Made by a program: the position numbers and the translations under genes
The notes under the pieces: model-generated
The model's input: the letters and a program-made list of their open reading frames with translations, nothing else
What the model was told of the DNA's origin: nothing
Database searches by the model: none
Assembly (NCBI RefSeq): GCF_004138285.1
Contig: NZ_SCFN01000005.1
Location: forward strand, 124,001 to 188,000
Direction: 5' to 3'
Origin: Gottfriedia acidiceleris
GTDB taxonomy: Bacteria; Bacillota; Bacilli; Bacillales; Bacillaceae_G
Length of the DNA stretch: 64,000 nucleotides
In this document: positions 27,541 through 36,795 of the stretch, in pieces
Layout: every line of letters begins with the position of its first letter
How positions within the stretch are numbered: position 1 is the stretch's first letter

Positions 27541-27555
27541 GATATAATAGATTGA

Positions 27556-27678
27556 AATGTGGAGAAAGCTTGCCCAGCTCTGAAGGGAATATCTCCATTC
27601 AGCTGAAGAAGTGGCGATTTTTCCACTTCGAAGATGGATGGAATATTACCGAAGAGCTAGCTTTCGGAACTAGACACC
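27556..27678. repeat. Structured intergenic element
   Basis: Nested complementary arms: GAAAGCT (27564-27570) with AGCTTTC (27659-27665), AGCTCT (27576-27581) with AGAGCT (27653-27658), and an inner perfect hairpin GAAGTGG (27608-27614) with CCACTTC (27623-27629). It does not look coding. It resembles dispersed Bacillaceae repeats. Confidence 0.6.
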
Positions 27679-27742
27679 ATGAAATACCTATTTTAACTTT
27701 GATATTTAAGGATTAAGGGATAAAAATTAATAATAAATGTAG

Positions 27743-27800
27743 AAGGTTGGTTTTTAACCTTTATTGGGCTTTGGCTTATGACCTCTAGGGGCTAACGCCT
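27743..27800. repeat. Partial copy of the repeat also present near 33.4 kb
   Basis: TTGGCTTATGACCTCTAGGG (27771-27790) and the GGTTGGTTT before it match 33403-33422 apart from small changes. The left half of that repeat (AGCCCCGACAAGCATAAG) is missing here, so this is a truncated copy. Confidence 0.6.
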
Positions 27801-27894
27801 TGTGCTACAAAGGGAAAGATAGAAGAGTCCTGTTCAGAAAGTAAATTAAATAGCATATAAAGAATTAGTATACATATTGAAAGGGGGCCAAGAT

Positions 27895-29208
27895 ATGTCA
27901 TATCGTTTCCAAAAGCTTTATGAGGAAAAAGTATTTAAAGATCCCGTACATCGTTATATTCACGTAAGAGATCAAGTTATTTGGGATTTAATAGGAACGA
28001 AAGAATTTCAGAGACTACGCAGAATTAAACAGCTTGGTACTACATATTTGACGTTTCATGGAGCTGAGCATAGTCGATTTACTCATTCGCTTGGCGTTTA
28101 TGAAATAATAAGACGTATGGTAGATGATGTTTTTTCTGGTCGTCCTGAATGGAATGATGACGACCGCTTATTAGCTCTTTGTGCTGGATTATTACATGAT
28201 GTTGGTCATGGTCCTTTTTCGCATACATTTGAGAAGATATTTAATTTAGATCATGAAGAACTAACGAGAGAAATTATTGAGGGTTCAACGGAAATTAATG
28301 CAGTTCTAAGAAAAGTAGGGGATGACTTTCCTAAGAAAGTATCGGAAGTCATTGAGAAAACATCAGCGAATAAGTTAGTTACGAGCATGATTTCAAGCCA
28401 AATTGATGCAGATCGAATGGATTATCTTCTTAGAGATGCATACTACACTGGTGTAAGTTACGGTAATTTTGATATGGAACGTATTTTGAGAATTATGCGT
28501 CCCAGACCCGACGGTGTCGTTATAAAACAATCAGGTATGCATGCTGTTGAACATTACTTAATTAGTCGTTACCAGATGTACTGGCAAGTTTATTTTCATC
28601 CTGTGTCTAGAAGCGCTGAAGCAATTTTACAGAAAATATTACAAAGAGCTAAACATTTGCATGAAACAGGTTACCATTTTAATTATGTACCGGTGCATTT
28701 CGGTCATTTATTTGAAGGTAAAATTGACTTGGTTGAATATATCAAATTAGACGAATCAGTTCTTCTATATTATTTCCAAGTATGGCAGGAGGAATCTGAC
28801 CAAATCTTAAGTGATCTATGTCAACGTTTCTTAGATCGAAATTTATTTCAATATGCAGACTTTGATACACAAAAACATACTGAAAAGTTTGCTGAATTAA
28901 AGGAGTTATTTTTAGAGATAGATATAGACCCGGAATACTATTTAGTAATTGATACAATTTCAGATGAGGCTTATGATTATTTTAGATACGGTGAGGAAGA
29001 TGGAAAGAAACCGATTTTATTATTACAAACGAACGGTGAATTAAAAGAAATCTCGCGTAAATCTGAACTAGTAGATGGAATAACTGGTAAAAAGTTATTT
29101 GATTCTAAGTTATATTTTCCGCATGATTTAATCTATAAAAATCCTGATGAAAAGAAAAAGAAAGTAATCGAAATGATTGAAGAAATAGCGGGTGCTAAAA
29201 GAAGATAA
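27895..29208 (+). CDS. ywfO: HD-domain phosphohydrolase YwfO
   Basis: A 437-residue HD-superfamily protein. Metal ligands are visible in GAEHSRFTHSLGV, the central LLHDVGHGPFSHTFE and the later SSQIDADRMDYLLRDA, as in dGTPase-like HD enzymes. The YwfO family is conserved in bacilli; the substrate is probably a nucleotide but is not fixed by sequence. ATG 27895 follows GAAAGGGGG; an in-frame TTG at 27877 lies before that site and is unlikely. Confidence 0.88.
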   Translation: MSYRFQKLYEEKVFKDPVHRYIHVRDQVIWDLIGTKEFQRLRRIKQLGTTYLTFHGAEHSRFTHSLGVYEIIRRMVDDVFSGRPEWNDDDRLLALCAGLLHDVGHGPFSHTFEKIFNLDHEELTREIIEGSTEINAVLRKVGDDFPKKVSEVIEKTSANKLVTSMISSQIDADRMDYLLRDAYYTGVSYGNFDMERILRIMRPRPDGVVIKQSGMHAVEHYLISRYQMYWQVYFHPVSRSAEAILQKILQRAKHLHETGYHFNYVPVHFGHLFEGKIDLVEYIKLDESVLLYYFQVWQEESDQILSDLCQRFLDRNLFQYADFDTQKHTEKFAELKELFLEIDIDPEYYLVIDTISDEAYDYFRYGEEDGKKPILLLQTNGELKEISRKSELVDGITGKKLFDSKLYFPHDLIYKNPDEKKKKVIEMIEEIAGAKRR

Positions 29209-29243
29209 AAACAGTAAACGGAAGATACTCCCGTTTACTGTTA
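29208..29243. terminator. Hairpin between ywfO and ywhB
   Basis: AACAGTAAACGG (29210-29221) pairs perfectly with CCGTTTACTGTT (29231-29242) between convergent genes. The flanking T tract is weak on the plus strand. Confidence 0.75.
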
Positions 29244-29259
29244 ATGTATGTAAGGAATT

Positions 29260-29445
29260 CTATTCGTCACTAAGGCGTTTACCTGCAACTGCATAGTGGT
29301 TTTTTGTCATTTCTTCTATGAAAACAACTATCTTTTCGGTTGGAGCACCTGTTGTTTCACTTACTGCATCAGTAACTTTTTCAACTAATGCTTTCTTTTG
29401 TTCTTCAGTGCGACCTTCTAGCATTTTTACTGTAACGTATGGCAT
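29260..29445 (-). CDS. ywhB: 4-oxalocrotonate tautomerase-like protein YwhB
   Basis: A 61-residue tautomerase with the catalytic N-terminal proline right after the start methionine (MPYVTVKMLEGRTEEQK), the usual length for this family. The family converts 2-hydroxymuconate-type dienols; the physiological substrate in bacilli is unknown. It sits divergently next to ywhC as in B. subtilis. Confidence 0.9.
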   Translation of the reverse strand: MPYVTVKMLEGRTEEQKKALVEKVTDAVSETTGAPTEKIVVFIEEMTKNHYAVAGKRLSDE

Positions 29446-29607
29446 ATTATGACCTCCTTCATTTTGTCATTTTTATTATAACTCAGGAAGTCAGAATAAT
29501 AACGATTAAATCGATTAACATTGAAGAAATCATAAAGAATAATTTAAACTATTAATAAATTAACCGTTTAGTTACATAAAACAGCAATTTCTCGAGAGGA
29601 GCAAAGA

Positions 29608-30276
29608 ATGGGATCATTTTTTCAATATCCATTAAAAGATATACCTTTAATATTATTAGTTGTTGCAATTTCGTTATCAGTTCACGAATTTGCGCATGCT
29701 TATGTAGCTTATAAATTTGGAGATGACACGGCAAAAAGACAAGGCAGATTAACGCTTTCTCCATTTAGACATTTAGATATTTTCGGAACAATTGCGATTA
29801 TTATTTTAGGCTTTGGTTGGGCAAGACCAGTTCCTGTAAATCGCCATAACTTTAAACATCCGAGATTAGCAGGAATTTTAACCACTGCAGCGGGTCCGAT
29901 TAGTAATCTAATACTGGCGACGCTTGGTTTAATCGCTTATTCACTAATATATAAGTACGGATTTTTTCATTCTTTCCCACAAGCACTATCACTTACTTTA
30001 GATTCTTTCTTTAATATTTTCATTCAAATGAATATTGTATTATTTGTGTTTAACTTAATTCCTCTTCCGCCATTAGATGGATACCGAATTTTAGAGGATT
30101 TGGCTCCTAATGATCTTCGTGCAAAAATGTCACAATATGAGCAATATGGAGCATTTATATTTTTAGTTTTAGTTTTAACTCCTTTAGATAACTATACAAT
30201 ACAACCAATTTTCCAGGTTGCTATACCTTCAGTTTTCCACTGGATTAATTCAATCGTTACACCATTAATTTTTTAG
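29608..30276 (+). CDS. ywhC: Site-2 protease family membrane protein YwhC
   Basis: A 222-residue membrane metalloprotease with the zinc-binding HEFAH at residues 26-30 in the first helix and the third ligand in NLIPLPPLDGYRI. It has about five or six helices and no PDZ domain, placing it in the minimal S2P subgroup. Substrate unknown. It is followed 10 bases later by ywhD, likely one operon. Confidence 0.9.
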   Translation: MGSFFQYPLKDIPLILLVVAISLSVHEFAHAYVAYKFGDDTAKRQGRLTLSPFRHLDIFGTIAIIILGFGWARPVPVNRHNFKHPRLAGILTTAAGPISNLILATLGLIAYSLIYKYGFFHSFPQALSLTLDSFFNIFIQMNIVLFVFNLIPLPPLDGYRILEDLAPNDLRAKMSQYEQYGAFIFLVLVLTPLDNYTIQPIFQVAIPSVFHWINSIVTPLIF

Positions 30277-30286
30277 GAGGGGCACA

Positions 30287-30799
30287 ATGTCTGATCAACC
30301 AAAAAAGAAATCACTAGGTTTTAATATATTAAAAAATGATTCAACGAGTGGGCATGGCGGATTTGGTGTTGGAGCAATTAGTTTAGAAAATATTTCGCCA
30401 GTTTTTATTGATATACAAGAAAATGACGTATTTGTAGATATCGGTGCAATGCATGCAAGAAGTTCAGTTGAAAAAGGGATCAAGTTTTTAACAAATGAGG
30501 ATGAAGTTCCTAATGGAAAACCATATTGGTTAGTGTGGGTCGCAACTGAGCGAACTGAAAGTGGTCCTTATTATGCTGGAGTAACAGGTTGCTACATGAC
30601 TGTTGATCGTGAAGCTAGAAGGGGATATAAGCTTCTTCCTGACCACGTAAATAAAATGGATAAAGCGATGAAACGTAAAATAATGGTTGAACAGATGGAT
30701 GAAAAGTCTCGTAAATTATTAGCCAATTACTTAAAATCGCACAATGAAGAGATGTGGAATAATTCATCTGACCAATTAAAAAGTGAACTTTTAGGTTAG
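30287..30799 (+). CDS. ywhD: YwhD family protein
   Basis: A 170-residue soluble protein conserved in bacilli next to ywhC. The N-terminal part KKSLGFNILKNDSTSGHGGFG and IDIGAMHARSSVEKGIKF fit the family. Function unknown. GGAGGGG lies before the ATG. Confidence 0.88.
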   Translation: MSDQPKKKSLGFNILKNDSTSGHGGFGVGAISLENISPVFIDIQENDVFVDIGAMHARSSVEKGIKFLTNEDEVPNGKPYWLVWVATERTESGPYYAGVTGCYMTVDREARRGYKLLPDHVNKMDKAMKRKIMVEQMDEKSRKLLANYLKSHNEEMWNNSSDQLKSELLG

Positions 30800-30830
30800 T
30801 ATACTTTTTTGCACATTAAGTAAGTATAAA

Positions 30831-30926
30831 TTGGCAGCGGAGAAGGAAAATCGACGTAGTTTCCAATTTTAGGTATTAAGTATAAGTGCAACTACGTCTC
30901 TGTCTTCGCCCTAGGGCTCGCCAATC
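30831..30926. repeat. Structured intergenic element
   Basis: TTGGC (30831-30835) faces GCCAA (30920-30924), and GACGTAGTT (30853-30861) pairs perfectly with AACTACGTC (30890-30898). The right part (CTTCGCCCTAGGGCTCGCC) is GC-rich relative to the surroundings. No gene or T tract. It lies between the convergent ywhD and pbpG. Confidence 0.55.
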
Positions 30927-31050
30927 GACGAGTTTTCTTTAGGTAAATTATATAAAAAATTTGAAGAAATCGTCGAATAATCTTTTTACATTTAAGACTA
31001 AATAAAGTAAACTATTAATAGCTTGGACAAAGCTAGGACTAGGACAAACA

Positions 31051-31083
31051 AAGGACCTTACCAATTTGGTGAGGTCTTTTGTT
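31051..31083 (-). terminator. Terminator of pbpG
   Basis: GACCTTACC pairs with GGTGAGGTC (one mismatch) about 5 bases after the pbpG stop on the minus strand; T-rich DNA flanks both sides. Confidence 0.8.
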
Positions 31084-31084
31084 T

Positions 31085-33103
31085 TTAAAGTAAATATTGT
31101 GAATACCAGGGCTTACTGTCTTTATTTTCCTTTTTATGTTTTTGGTTTATTTTTTTATTCATACAAGGTTTTGTAGGTTGTGTCCCTCTACGAAAATAAA
31201 GTGAAACCTTATCGCCGCAGCCTTCTTTATATAAAAGGCCAGTCTTTTCATCTACAGCAACTTTAACTAGGTCATCAGGTAGTTTAGAGTCTACATTTTT
31301 ATCCAATAAATTTGTCATTACTGATGCCCATACCTTCTTGGAAAGTGAACTTTCCTCTACGCTTAATATTTTTGAATGATCATACCCAACCCATACTCCA
31401 ACAATAAGATTCGAATGGAATCCAATCATCCAGCTGTCCGTTTTTGTAGTGCCGGTTTTACCATAATAATCTTTTGATAGTTCAGGAATAATACTAGTAC
31501 CTGTTACTGGTAAGTAGCTTGAAAAATTTGTGTTAAACATTCCGTTCATTAGTTGCTTAAGAATAATGGTTTGATCTTTATCCAATCTTTGTTTTTTATC
31601 AAACTTTTCTTTATAGATCATCTTTCCAGATTGAGTTTTAATCTCTTTGATGAAATGAGGAATAACTTCTTTACCATTATTCGCAATTAAAGCATAAGCT
31701 CTTGTCATATCGAGCAGTGAAGCATCTTGAGTGCCAAGTGCCATAGAAGGTAGTTTATTATTTGGTGTGGTTAAATGGAATAACTTCTGTGCTTTAATAA
31801 ATTCGTCAGTACCAACTGCCTGTTGGGTTTTTACAGCGTATATATTGTCAGAAACAGCAATAGCTTTAGCTAGAGTAATTGAATCATGTGCGTATAAATT
31901 GCCACTATTTTTAGGACTATATGAATCTCCATTTTCAAAGTGAAAAATAGTAGGCTTACTTTGAAGTCTTGTAGATGGAGTAAATCCGTTTTCAAGTGCA
32001 CTGTAATATAGAATTGGTTTTATAGTACTTCCTACCTGTCTTTTCGACGCTATTGCACGATTAAATAAAAACTGTCCTTTCTCACGGCCTCCAGTCATAC
32101 CTAATACTTCACCAGTTTGACTATTTAATACGACCACACTAGCCTGTAAATCAGGAATTGGCCTAATATATTTATCAAATGCTTGATCAATGTGCTTTTG
32201 AATAGCGGGATTAAATGTTGTATAAATTTGGCTACCATTGTTATTGATCGATTGTCCAATTGAAGCCGTAATCTCTTTTTGAACGCTTTGTTGAAAATAG
32301 GATGTAAAAGAAGAATTTGAAGTATGTTTAATCGGTTTTAACTTAATCGTTTCATCAATTGCATTTTTAACGCTTTTTGAGTTGATTAATTTATTCTGTT
32401 CAAGTGCTGTTAAAATTCGTAGTTGTCTTTTCTTTACAGATGAAAAATGAACGTAAGGGTCATATTTTGAAGGATTAGCTGGAATACTTAATAAAAATGT
32501 AGATTCACCAATTGTAAGCTCGTTTGTCTCTTTTCCTAAGAAGGTATTCGCCGCAGTTTCTAGACCATAAATACCATGTCCAAAATAAATGGTGTTTAAA
32601 TATGCTTCTAATATTTTATTTTTACTGTAAGCAGACTCAAGTCTCATAGTTAAAAAAGCCTCTTTTAACTTACGATTAATCGTTTTTTCTTGTGAAAGAT
32701 ATAAATTTTTTGCAAGTTGCTGAGTTATTGTACTTGCCCCTTGTGCGTATTGTCCCTTCGTTATATTAATTAAAATAGCAGAACCCAACCTTTTTAAGTC
32801 GAAGCCATGATGATGAAAAAAATTACGATCCTCAGAAACTAAAATACTATTGATGGCAATCGGAGGCACATCTGCAATTTTAAGTGTTTTACGATTTTGA
32901 AGTAGCTTAGTTTTACTAATTAATTTTTGATTGTGATCATAATAACTTGAATTTGACTCAATAAATAATGAAGGTTTTGTAGATGTAATTGCAAACAGAT
33001 AGACACACGATAAAAATAGTGTACCTGAAATTGAAATAATAGTAAGTAAAATGCCGATCTTTTGAAGTGTACGCCAATGAAAAGAGTAGTTGATATTATA
33101 CAA
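31085..33103 (-). CDS. pbpG: Class A penicillin-binding protein, PbpG type
   Basis: A bifunctional peptidoglycan synthase of 672 residues anchored by one N-terminal membrane helix. The GT51 glycosyltransferase motifs are SEDRNFFHHHGFD, QGASTITQQLAKNLYL and KILEAYLNTIYFG. The transpeptidase has the active serine in VGSTIKP, then SDN, then YYGKTGTT. It corresponds by neighbours (ywhD before, speE after) to B. subtilis PBP2d (YwhE), which acts in the forespore during germ-cell-wall synthesis. The short basic C-terminal tail is typical. Confidence 0.9.
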   Translation of the reverse strand: MYNINYSFHWRTLQKIGILLTIISISGTLFLSCVYLFAITSTKPSLFIESNSSYYDHNQKLISKTKLLQNRKTLKIADVPPIAINSILVSEDRNFFHHHGFDLKRLGSAILINITKGQYAQGASTITQQLAKNLYLSQEKTINRKLKEAFLTMRLESAYSKNKILEAYLNTIYFGHGIYGLETAANTFLGKETNELTIGESTFLLSIPANPSKYDPYVHFSSVKKRQLRILTALEQNKLINSKSVKNAIDETIKLKPIKHTSNSSFTSYFQQSVQKEITASIGQSINNNGSQIYTTFNPAIQKHIDQAFDKYIRPIPDLQASVVVLNSQTGEVLGMTGGREKGQFLFNRAIASKRQVGSTIKPILYYSALENGFTPSTRLQSKPTIFHFENGDSYSPKNSGNLYAHDSITLAKAIAVSDNIYAVKTQQAVGTDEFIKAQKLFHLTTPNNKLPSMALGTQDASLLDMTRAYALIANNGKEVIPHFIKEIKTQSGKMIYKEKFDKKQRLDKDQTIILKQLMNGMFNTNFSSYLPVTGTSIIPELSKDYYGKTGTTKTDSWMIGFHSNLIVGVWVGYDHSKILSVEESSLSKKVWASVMTNLLDKNVDSKLPDDLVKVAVDEKTGLLYKEGCGDKVSLYFRRGTQPTKPCMNKKINQKHKKENKDSKPWYSQYLL

Positions 33104-33337
33104 AAATGTATCCTCCTCTCGATTCGTTTCTCTAATTTAATACTAGTATGGTAGATTAAGAGAAATTTTATTCAAATTACTGTATTAAAAAATATCAAAT
33201 AATTTAGCTTTAAAAATCTTGCATTTCACAAAAATTACTCTATACTTTTCTTTTGTACGGCAAAAAATTGTCGTAACAACACAAATCCGATAGGAATTAG
33301 GAAGAGTGGGGATAATACGAAACATAATCGAAAAGTG

Positions 33338-33434
33338 GAGGCGCCTAGGCCAGCCCCGACAAGCATAAGGCGAAGCCTGAGGGAAGTTGGTTTCATTTGG
33401 ATTTGGCTTATGACCTTTGGGGGCTAGGCGTCGG
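33338..33434. repeat. Dispersed palindromic repeat
   Basis: GGCGCCT (33340-33346) pairs with AGGCGTC (33426-33432, one G-T), AGCCCC (33352-33357) with GGGGCT (33420-33425), and CATAAG (33364-33369) with CTTATG (33407-33412). This AGCCCCGACAAGCATAAG...CTTATGACC pattern recurs in many Bacillaceae genomes. A half copy lies at 27743-27800. An open frame across it (33185-33454, minus) is a by-product. Confidence 0.7.
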
Positions 33435-33495
33435 AACTGGATAAAACGATACATGTTTCAGACTAAATCTTGATAAAGAAGGGTAGATGCATTAA

Positions 33496-34323
33496 ATGGA
33501 ATTATGGTTTACTGAAAAACAAACAAAAAACTTTGGAATTACTGCTAAAATTAATAAAACTTTACATACAGAGCAAACTGAGTTTCAAAAGCTTGACATG
33601 GTAGAGACAGAAGAGTTCGGAAACATGCTTATTTTAGATGGTATGGTTATGACAACTCAAAAAGATGAGTTCGTTTACCACGAAATGGTTGCGCATGTAC
33701 CTTTATTCACACACCCAAATCCTGAAAACGTATTAGTTGTAGGTGGCGGTGACGGTGGTGTTATTCGCGAAGTATTAAAACACCCAAGCGTAAAGAAAGC
33801 AACTCTAGTTGAAATCGATGGAAAAGTAATTGAATACTCTAAAATATACTTACCTGAAATTGCAGGAAAATTAGAAGACCCACGTGTAGAAGTAAAAGTA
33901 GACGATGGATTTATGCATATTGCAAATAGTGAAAATGTATACGACGTAATTATGGTAGACTCAACTGAACCAGTTGGTCCTGCAGTTAACTTATTTACAA
34001 AAGGCTTCTATGCTGGTATCTCTAAAGCGTTAAAAGAAGATGGTATTTTTGTAGCTCAAACGGACAACCCATGGTTTACGCCAGAGTTAATCACACAAGT
34101 TCAACGTGATGTAAGAGAAATCTTCCCAATCACTCGTTTATACATTGCAAATATTCCAACATATCCAAGTGGAATGTGGACATTTACAATCGGTTCGAAA
34201 AAACATGATCCACTTGAAGTAGAAGAGAATCGTTTCTTCGATATTGAGACAAAATATTATACAAAAGAGCTACACAAAGCAGCGTTCGTATTACCAAAAT
34301 TTGTAGCTGATCTTACTAAATAA
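33496..34323 (+). CDS. speE: Spermidine synthase (polyamine aminopropyltransferase)
   Basis: A 275-residue enzyme transferring an aminopropyl group from decarboxylated S-adenosylmethionine to putrescine. The nucleotide site [18 protein letters not shown], the acidic VEIDGKVI and DDGFMHIA, and the catalytic DSTEPVGPA are intact. It is very close to B. subtilis SpeE. It is 12 bases upstream of speB. The ribosome site (GAAGGG) is rather far from the ATG. Confidence 0.96.
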   Translation: MELWFTEKQTKNFGITAKINKTLHTEQTEFQKLDMVETEEFGNMLILDGMVMTTQKDEFVYHEMVAHVPLFTHPNPENVLVVGGGDGGVIREVLKHPSVKKATLVEIDGKVIEYSKIYLPEIAGKLEDPRVEVKVDDGFMHIANSENVYDVIMVDSTEPVGPAVNLFTKGFYAGISKALKEDGIFVAQTDNPWFTPELITQVQRDVREIFPITRLYIANIPTYPSGMWTFTIGSKKHDPLEVEENRFFDIETKYYTKELHKAAFVLPKFVADLTK

Positions 34324-34335
34324 GGGGGCTTTATT

Positions 34336-35208
34336 ATGCGTTTTGATGAAGCTTATTCTGGAAATGTATTCATAAAGAGTCATCCAAGCTTTGAAGAAAG
34401 TAAAGCAGTTATTTATGGTATGCCTATGGATTGGACTGTAAGTTTCAGACCAGGTTCTCGTTTTGGTCCTGCGCGTATTCGTGAAGTTTCAATTGGATTA
34501 GAGGAATATAGTCCATATCAAGATAAAGAACTAGAAGAAGTTAAGTATTTTGACGCAGGGGATATTCCATTACCATTTGGTAATGCTCAAAGAAGCCTTG
34601 ATATGATTGAAGATTATATTGACGGCTTATTAGCTGAAGGTAAATTTCCTCTAGGAATGGGTGGGGAGCATCTTGTATCATGGCCGGTAATGAAAGCTAT
34701 GTACAAGAAATACCCAGATTTAGCCATTATTCATTTTGATGCTCATACTGATTTACGTGATTCATATGAAGGTGAGCCATTATCTCACTCAACACCAATT
34801 AAAAAAGTTTGTGATTTAATTGGACCAAAAAATGTTTATTCATTTGGAATTCGTTCGGGTATGAAGGAAGAATTTGAGTGGGCTAAAGAAGTTGGAATGA
34901 ATTTATTCAAATTCGAAGTGCTTGAGCCGTTAAAGAAAGTACTTCCAACGCTAGCTGGACGTCCAGTATATGTAACGATTGATATCGATGTATTAGATCC
35001 TGCACATGCTCCTGGAACAGGAACACTTGAAGCAGGTGGTATTACATCAAAAGAAATGCTTGATAGCATCTTAGCAATCGCAAACAGTGATATAAACGTT
35101 GTTGGGGCAGACTTAGTAGAAGTAGCTCCAGTTTACGATCATGCAGAGCAAACTCAAGTTGCGGCAAGTAAATTTATTCGTGAAATCTTATTAGGTTGGG
35201 TTAAATAA
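34336..35208 (+). CDS. speB: Agmatinase
   Basis: A 290-residue ureohydrolase that turns agmatine into putrescine and urea, supplying the substrate of SpeE encoded just upstream. Manganese ligands are visible in GMGGEHLVS, IIHFDAHTDLRD and the DIDVLDPAHAPGTGT segment. A GGGGGC ribosome site precedes it; speE and speB share one transcript and terminator. Confidence 0.96.
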   Translation: MRFDEAYSGNVFIKSHPSFEESKAVIYGMPMDWTVSFRPGSRFGPARIREVSIGLEEYSPYQDKELEEVKYFDAGDIPLPFGNAQRSLDMIEDYIDGLLAEGKFPLGMGGEHLVSWPVMKAMYKKYPDLAIIHFDAHTDLRDSYEGEPLSHSTPIKKVCDLIGPKNVYSFGIRSGMKEEFEWAKEVGMNLFKFEVLEPLKKVLPTLAGRPVYVTIDIDVLDPAHAPGTGTLEAGGITSKEMLDSILAIANSDINVVGADLVEVAPVYDHAEQTQVAASKFIREILLGWVK

Positions 35209-35218
35209 AAAGATTTGT

Positions 35219-35262
35219 AAAAGGCGATTTTTCGTTCATTAGGACGAGAATCGCCTTTTTAT
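35219..35262 (+). terminator. Terminator of speEB
   Basis: AAAAGGCGATT (35219-35229) pairs with AATCGCCTTTT (35249-35259) and ends in a T run. Confidence 0.92.
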
Positions 35263-35331
35263 ATTGAATTTGAAAGTGAAACACTTGAAACTATTTAAGT
35301 AAAATTTTACTAAAAATGTAAAAACGTTATT

Positions 35332-35378
35332 GATAATGATAATCATTACCTTTATAATTGAGAACGATTATTGTTATC
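35332..35378 (+). promoter_or_regulatory. Two Fur boxes
   Basis: GATAATGATAATCATTACC (35332-35350) matches the 19-bp Fur consensus at 18 positions. A second copy at 35360-35378 matches at about 14. They sit just before the PepSY gene. Confidence 0.88.
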
Positions 35379-35399
35379 AAATTATGGGGGAAGATGAAA

Positions 35400-36515
35400 A
35401 TGAAAAAAGGGGTAAGGAAATTTATTTTAACTCTACACTTGGTGTGCAGCTTAGTTTTTGGCCTTTTTATTATTGCTGTTTGTGCAACGGGTAGTGTATT
35501 GGTGTTTGGGAATCAGATTGAGCATATATTAAACCCACAGTATTTTAAGCCAGCAAGTAGTGAAAGAAATGTTGGAATTAAAGAAGCAGAAAAGATTTTC
35601 CTTGCACATTACAAAGGTTTTCAAATTTCGAGGATGGATGTGCCTTCCAAGTTATCTGATGTATATCATGCAAGTATGTCAAAAGGACATAATGAAATTG
35701 ATGCATATGTAGATCCTAGCAATGGCAAATTATTAGGCAATTTTGATAGAGAGAAATCAATCGTTTCTTTTGTTAAAGAGTTACACACACATTTATTATT
35801 AGATGATATTGGTGAAATAATTATTGGTATCGTTGCAATTGCATTTATTTTAATTCTTATTACAGGTATTTATTTATGGTATCCAGGCATTAAACGAATG
35901 TTTAAAAGCCTAAAAATTAAATTGAATAAAAGTCAAATGGCAAAAAATCTATCATTACATAATTTCATAGGGGTTATTACTTTACCATTTTTACTTGTTG
36001 TAGCAATTACAGGAATGCTATTTCCATTCCAAGAAAAGATTGAAGAATCTTTGAAATTGAAATTTACATCAAATTACCCTGAAGAACTTAGATCTGTTGA
36101 TAATGGTAAACATCAAATAAGACTGGATACGATAGTTGCCCAAATTAATAAATTACACCCGGAAGGTGAGCTATACAAGTTGAGACTTCCATCGGATAAA
36201 GAAGGTGTTATAGAAGCCCAATTAAGTGATGGCAGTTACGACCCTGAAGGTAAAGGAAATACAAGCGAATTCTTCGATCAATTTTCTGGAAAGCATTTAG
36301 GAACTTTTTCAAAAAATACTGAAACAGCCTATGATAAATTTTTTGTTTGGCGAGAAAGTTTGCATAGAGGAACTTTTGGTGGTGTGTTCGTAAAAACAAT
36401 TTATGCCTTAGTTGGAATAGCTCCACTTGGTTTAGGGATAACTGGGATTACAATGTGGGCGTTAAAACGAAAAAACAAAGTTAAAAAAATGAGAAAATTA
36501 CAGCAAACAGCTTAA
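35400..36515 (+). CDS. PepSY-associated membrane protein, iron regulated
   Basis: A 371-residue PepSY-TM protein with four membrane segments: near residues 10-38, about 140-165, about 190-215 and near the C terminus. Conserved histidines occur before the second helix (KELHTHLLLDDIG), in SLHNFIGVI and in WRESLHRGTFGG, suggesting heme or metal-linked electron transfer, as proposed for PiuB-like and ferric-siderophore reductase-type relatives. Strong Fur boxes upstream make a role in iron uptake or release likely. ATG 35400 follows GGGGGA by 8 bases; the frame is open further upstream. Confidence 0.85.
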   Translation: MKKGVRKFILTLHLVCSLVFGLFIIAVCATGSVLVFGNQIEHILNPQYFKPASSERNVGIKEAEKIFLAHYKGFQISRMDVPSKLSDVYHASMSKGHNEIDAYVDPSNGKLLGNFDREKSIVSFVKELHTHLLLDDIGEIIIGIVAIAFILILITGIYLWYPGIKRMFKSLKIKLNKSQMAKNLSLHNFIGVITLPFLLVVAITGMLFPFQEKIEESLKLKFTSNYPEELRSVDNGKHQIRLDTIVAQINKLHPEGELYKLRLPSDKEGVIEAQLSDGSYDPEGKGNTSEFFDQFSGKHLGTFSKNTETAYDKFFVWRESLHRGTFGGVFVKTIYALVGIAPLGLGITGITMWALKRKNKVKKMRKLQQTA

Positions 36516-36574
36516 GATGAACAAAATTTTATATGGAAGTAGGATTTAACGACATCAGTTGAATCATTTGTTAG

Positions 36575-36625
36575 AACCCGAAAGAAAGTACGCTAAAAGC
36601 CGTATTTATCTTTCGGGTTTTTTGA
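36575..36625 (+). terminator. Terminator of the PepSY gene
   Basis: AACCCGAAAGA (36575-36585) pairs with TCTTTCGGGTT (36609-36619), with an inner TACG/CGTA stem, then T residues. Confidence 0.88.
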
Positions 36626-36709
36626 ATAGGTATCAAATATGATTATTTGTACAGTTTTTATAGTAAAACAACAATTTTGTAGAAAGATAAAAATAGAAAA
36701 ATGCACAAA

Positions 36710-36727
36710 GTTAACGTTGACGTTAAC
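36710..36727. promoter_or_regulatory. Palindromic operator upstream of the MerR-type gene
   Basis: GTTAACGTTGACGTTAAC is a perfect 8-2-8 inverted repeat about 70 bases before the regulator. It includes a TTGACG that could be the -35 element. Likely the binding site of the adjacent MerR protein. Confidence 0.65.
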
Positions 36728-36795
36728 GATATATTAGGAGTAAGATAGATAAGTGATATAAAAAAGATAAATTCATTTCGAAAGGAGGAAATGAT

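Noticed and set aside
33185-33454. Open frame of 89 codons on the minus strand
   Set aside because: It is made by the palindromic repeat at 33338-33434 and AT-rich flanks, has no ribosome site and no protein-like pattern.
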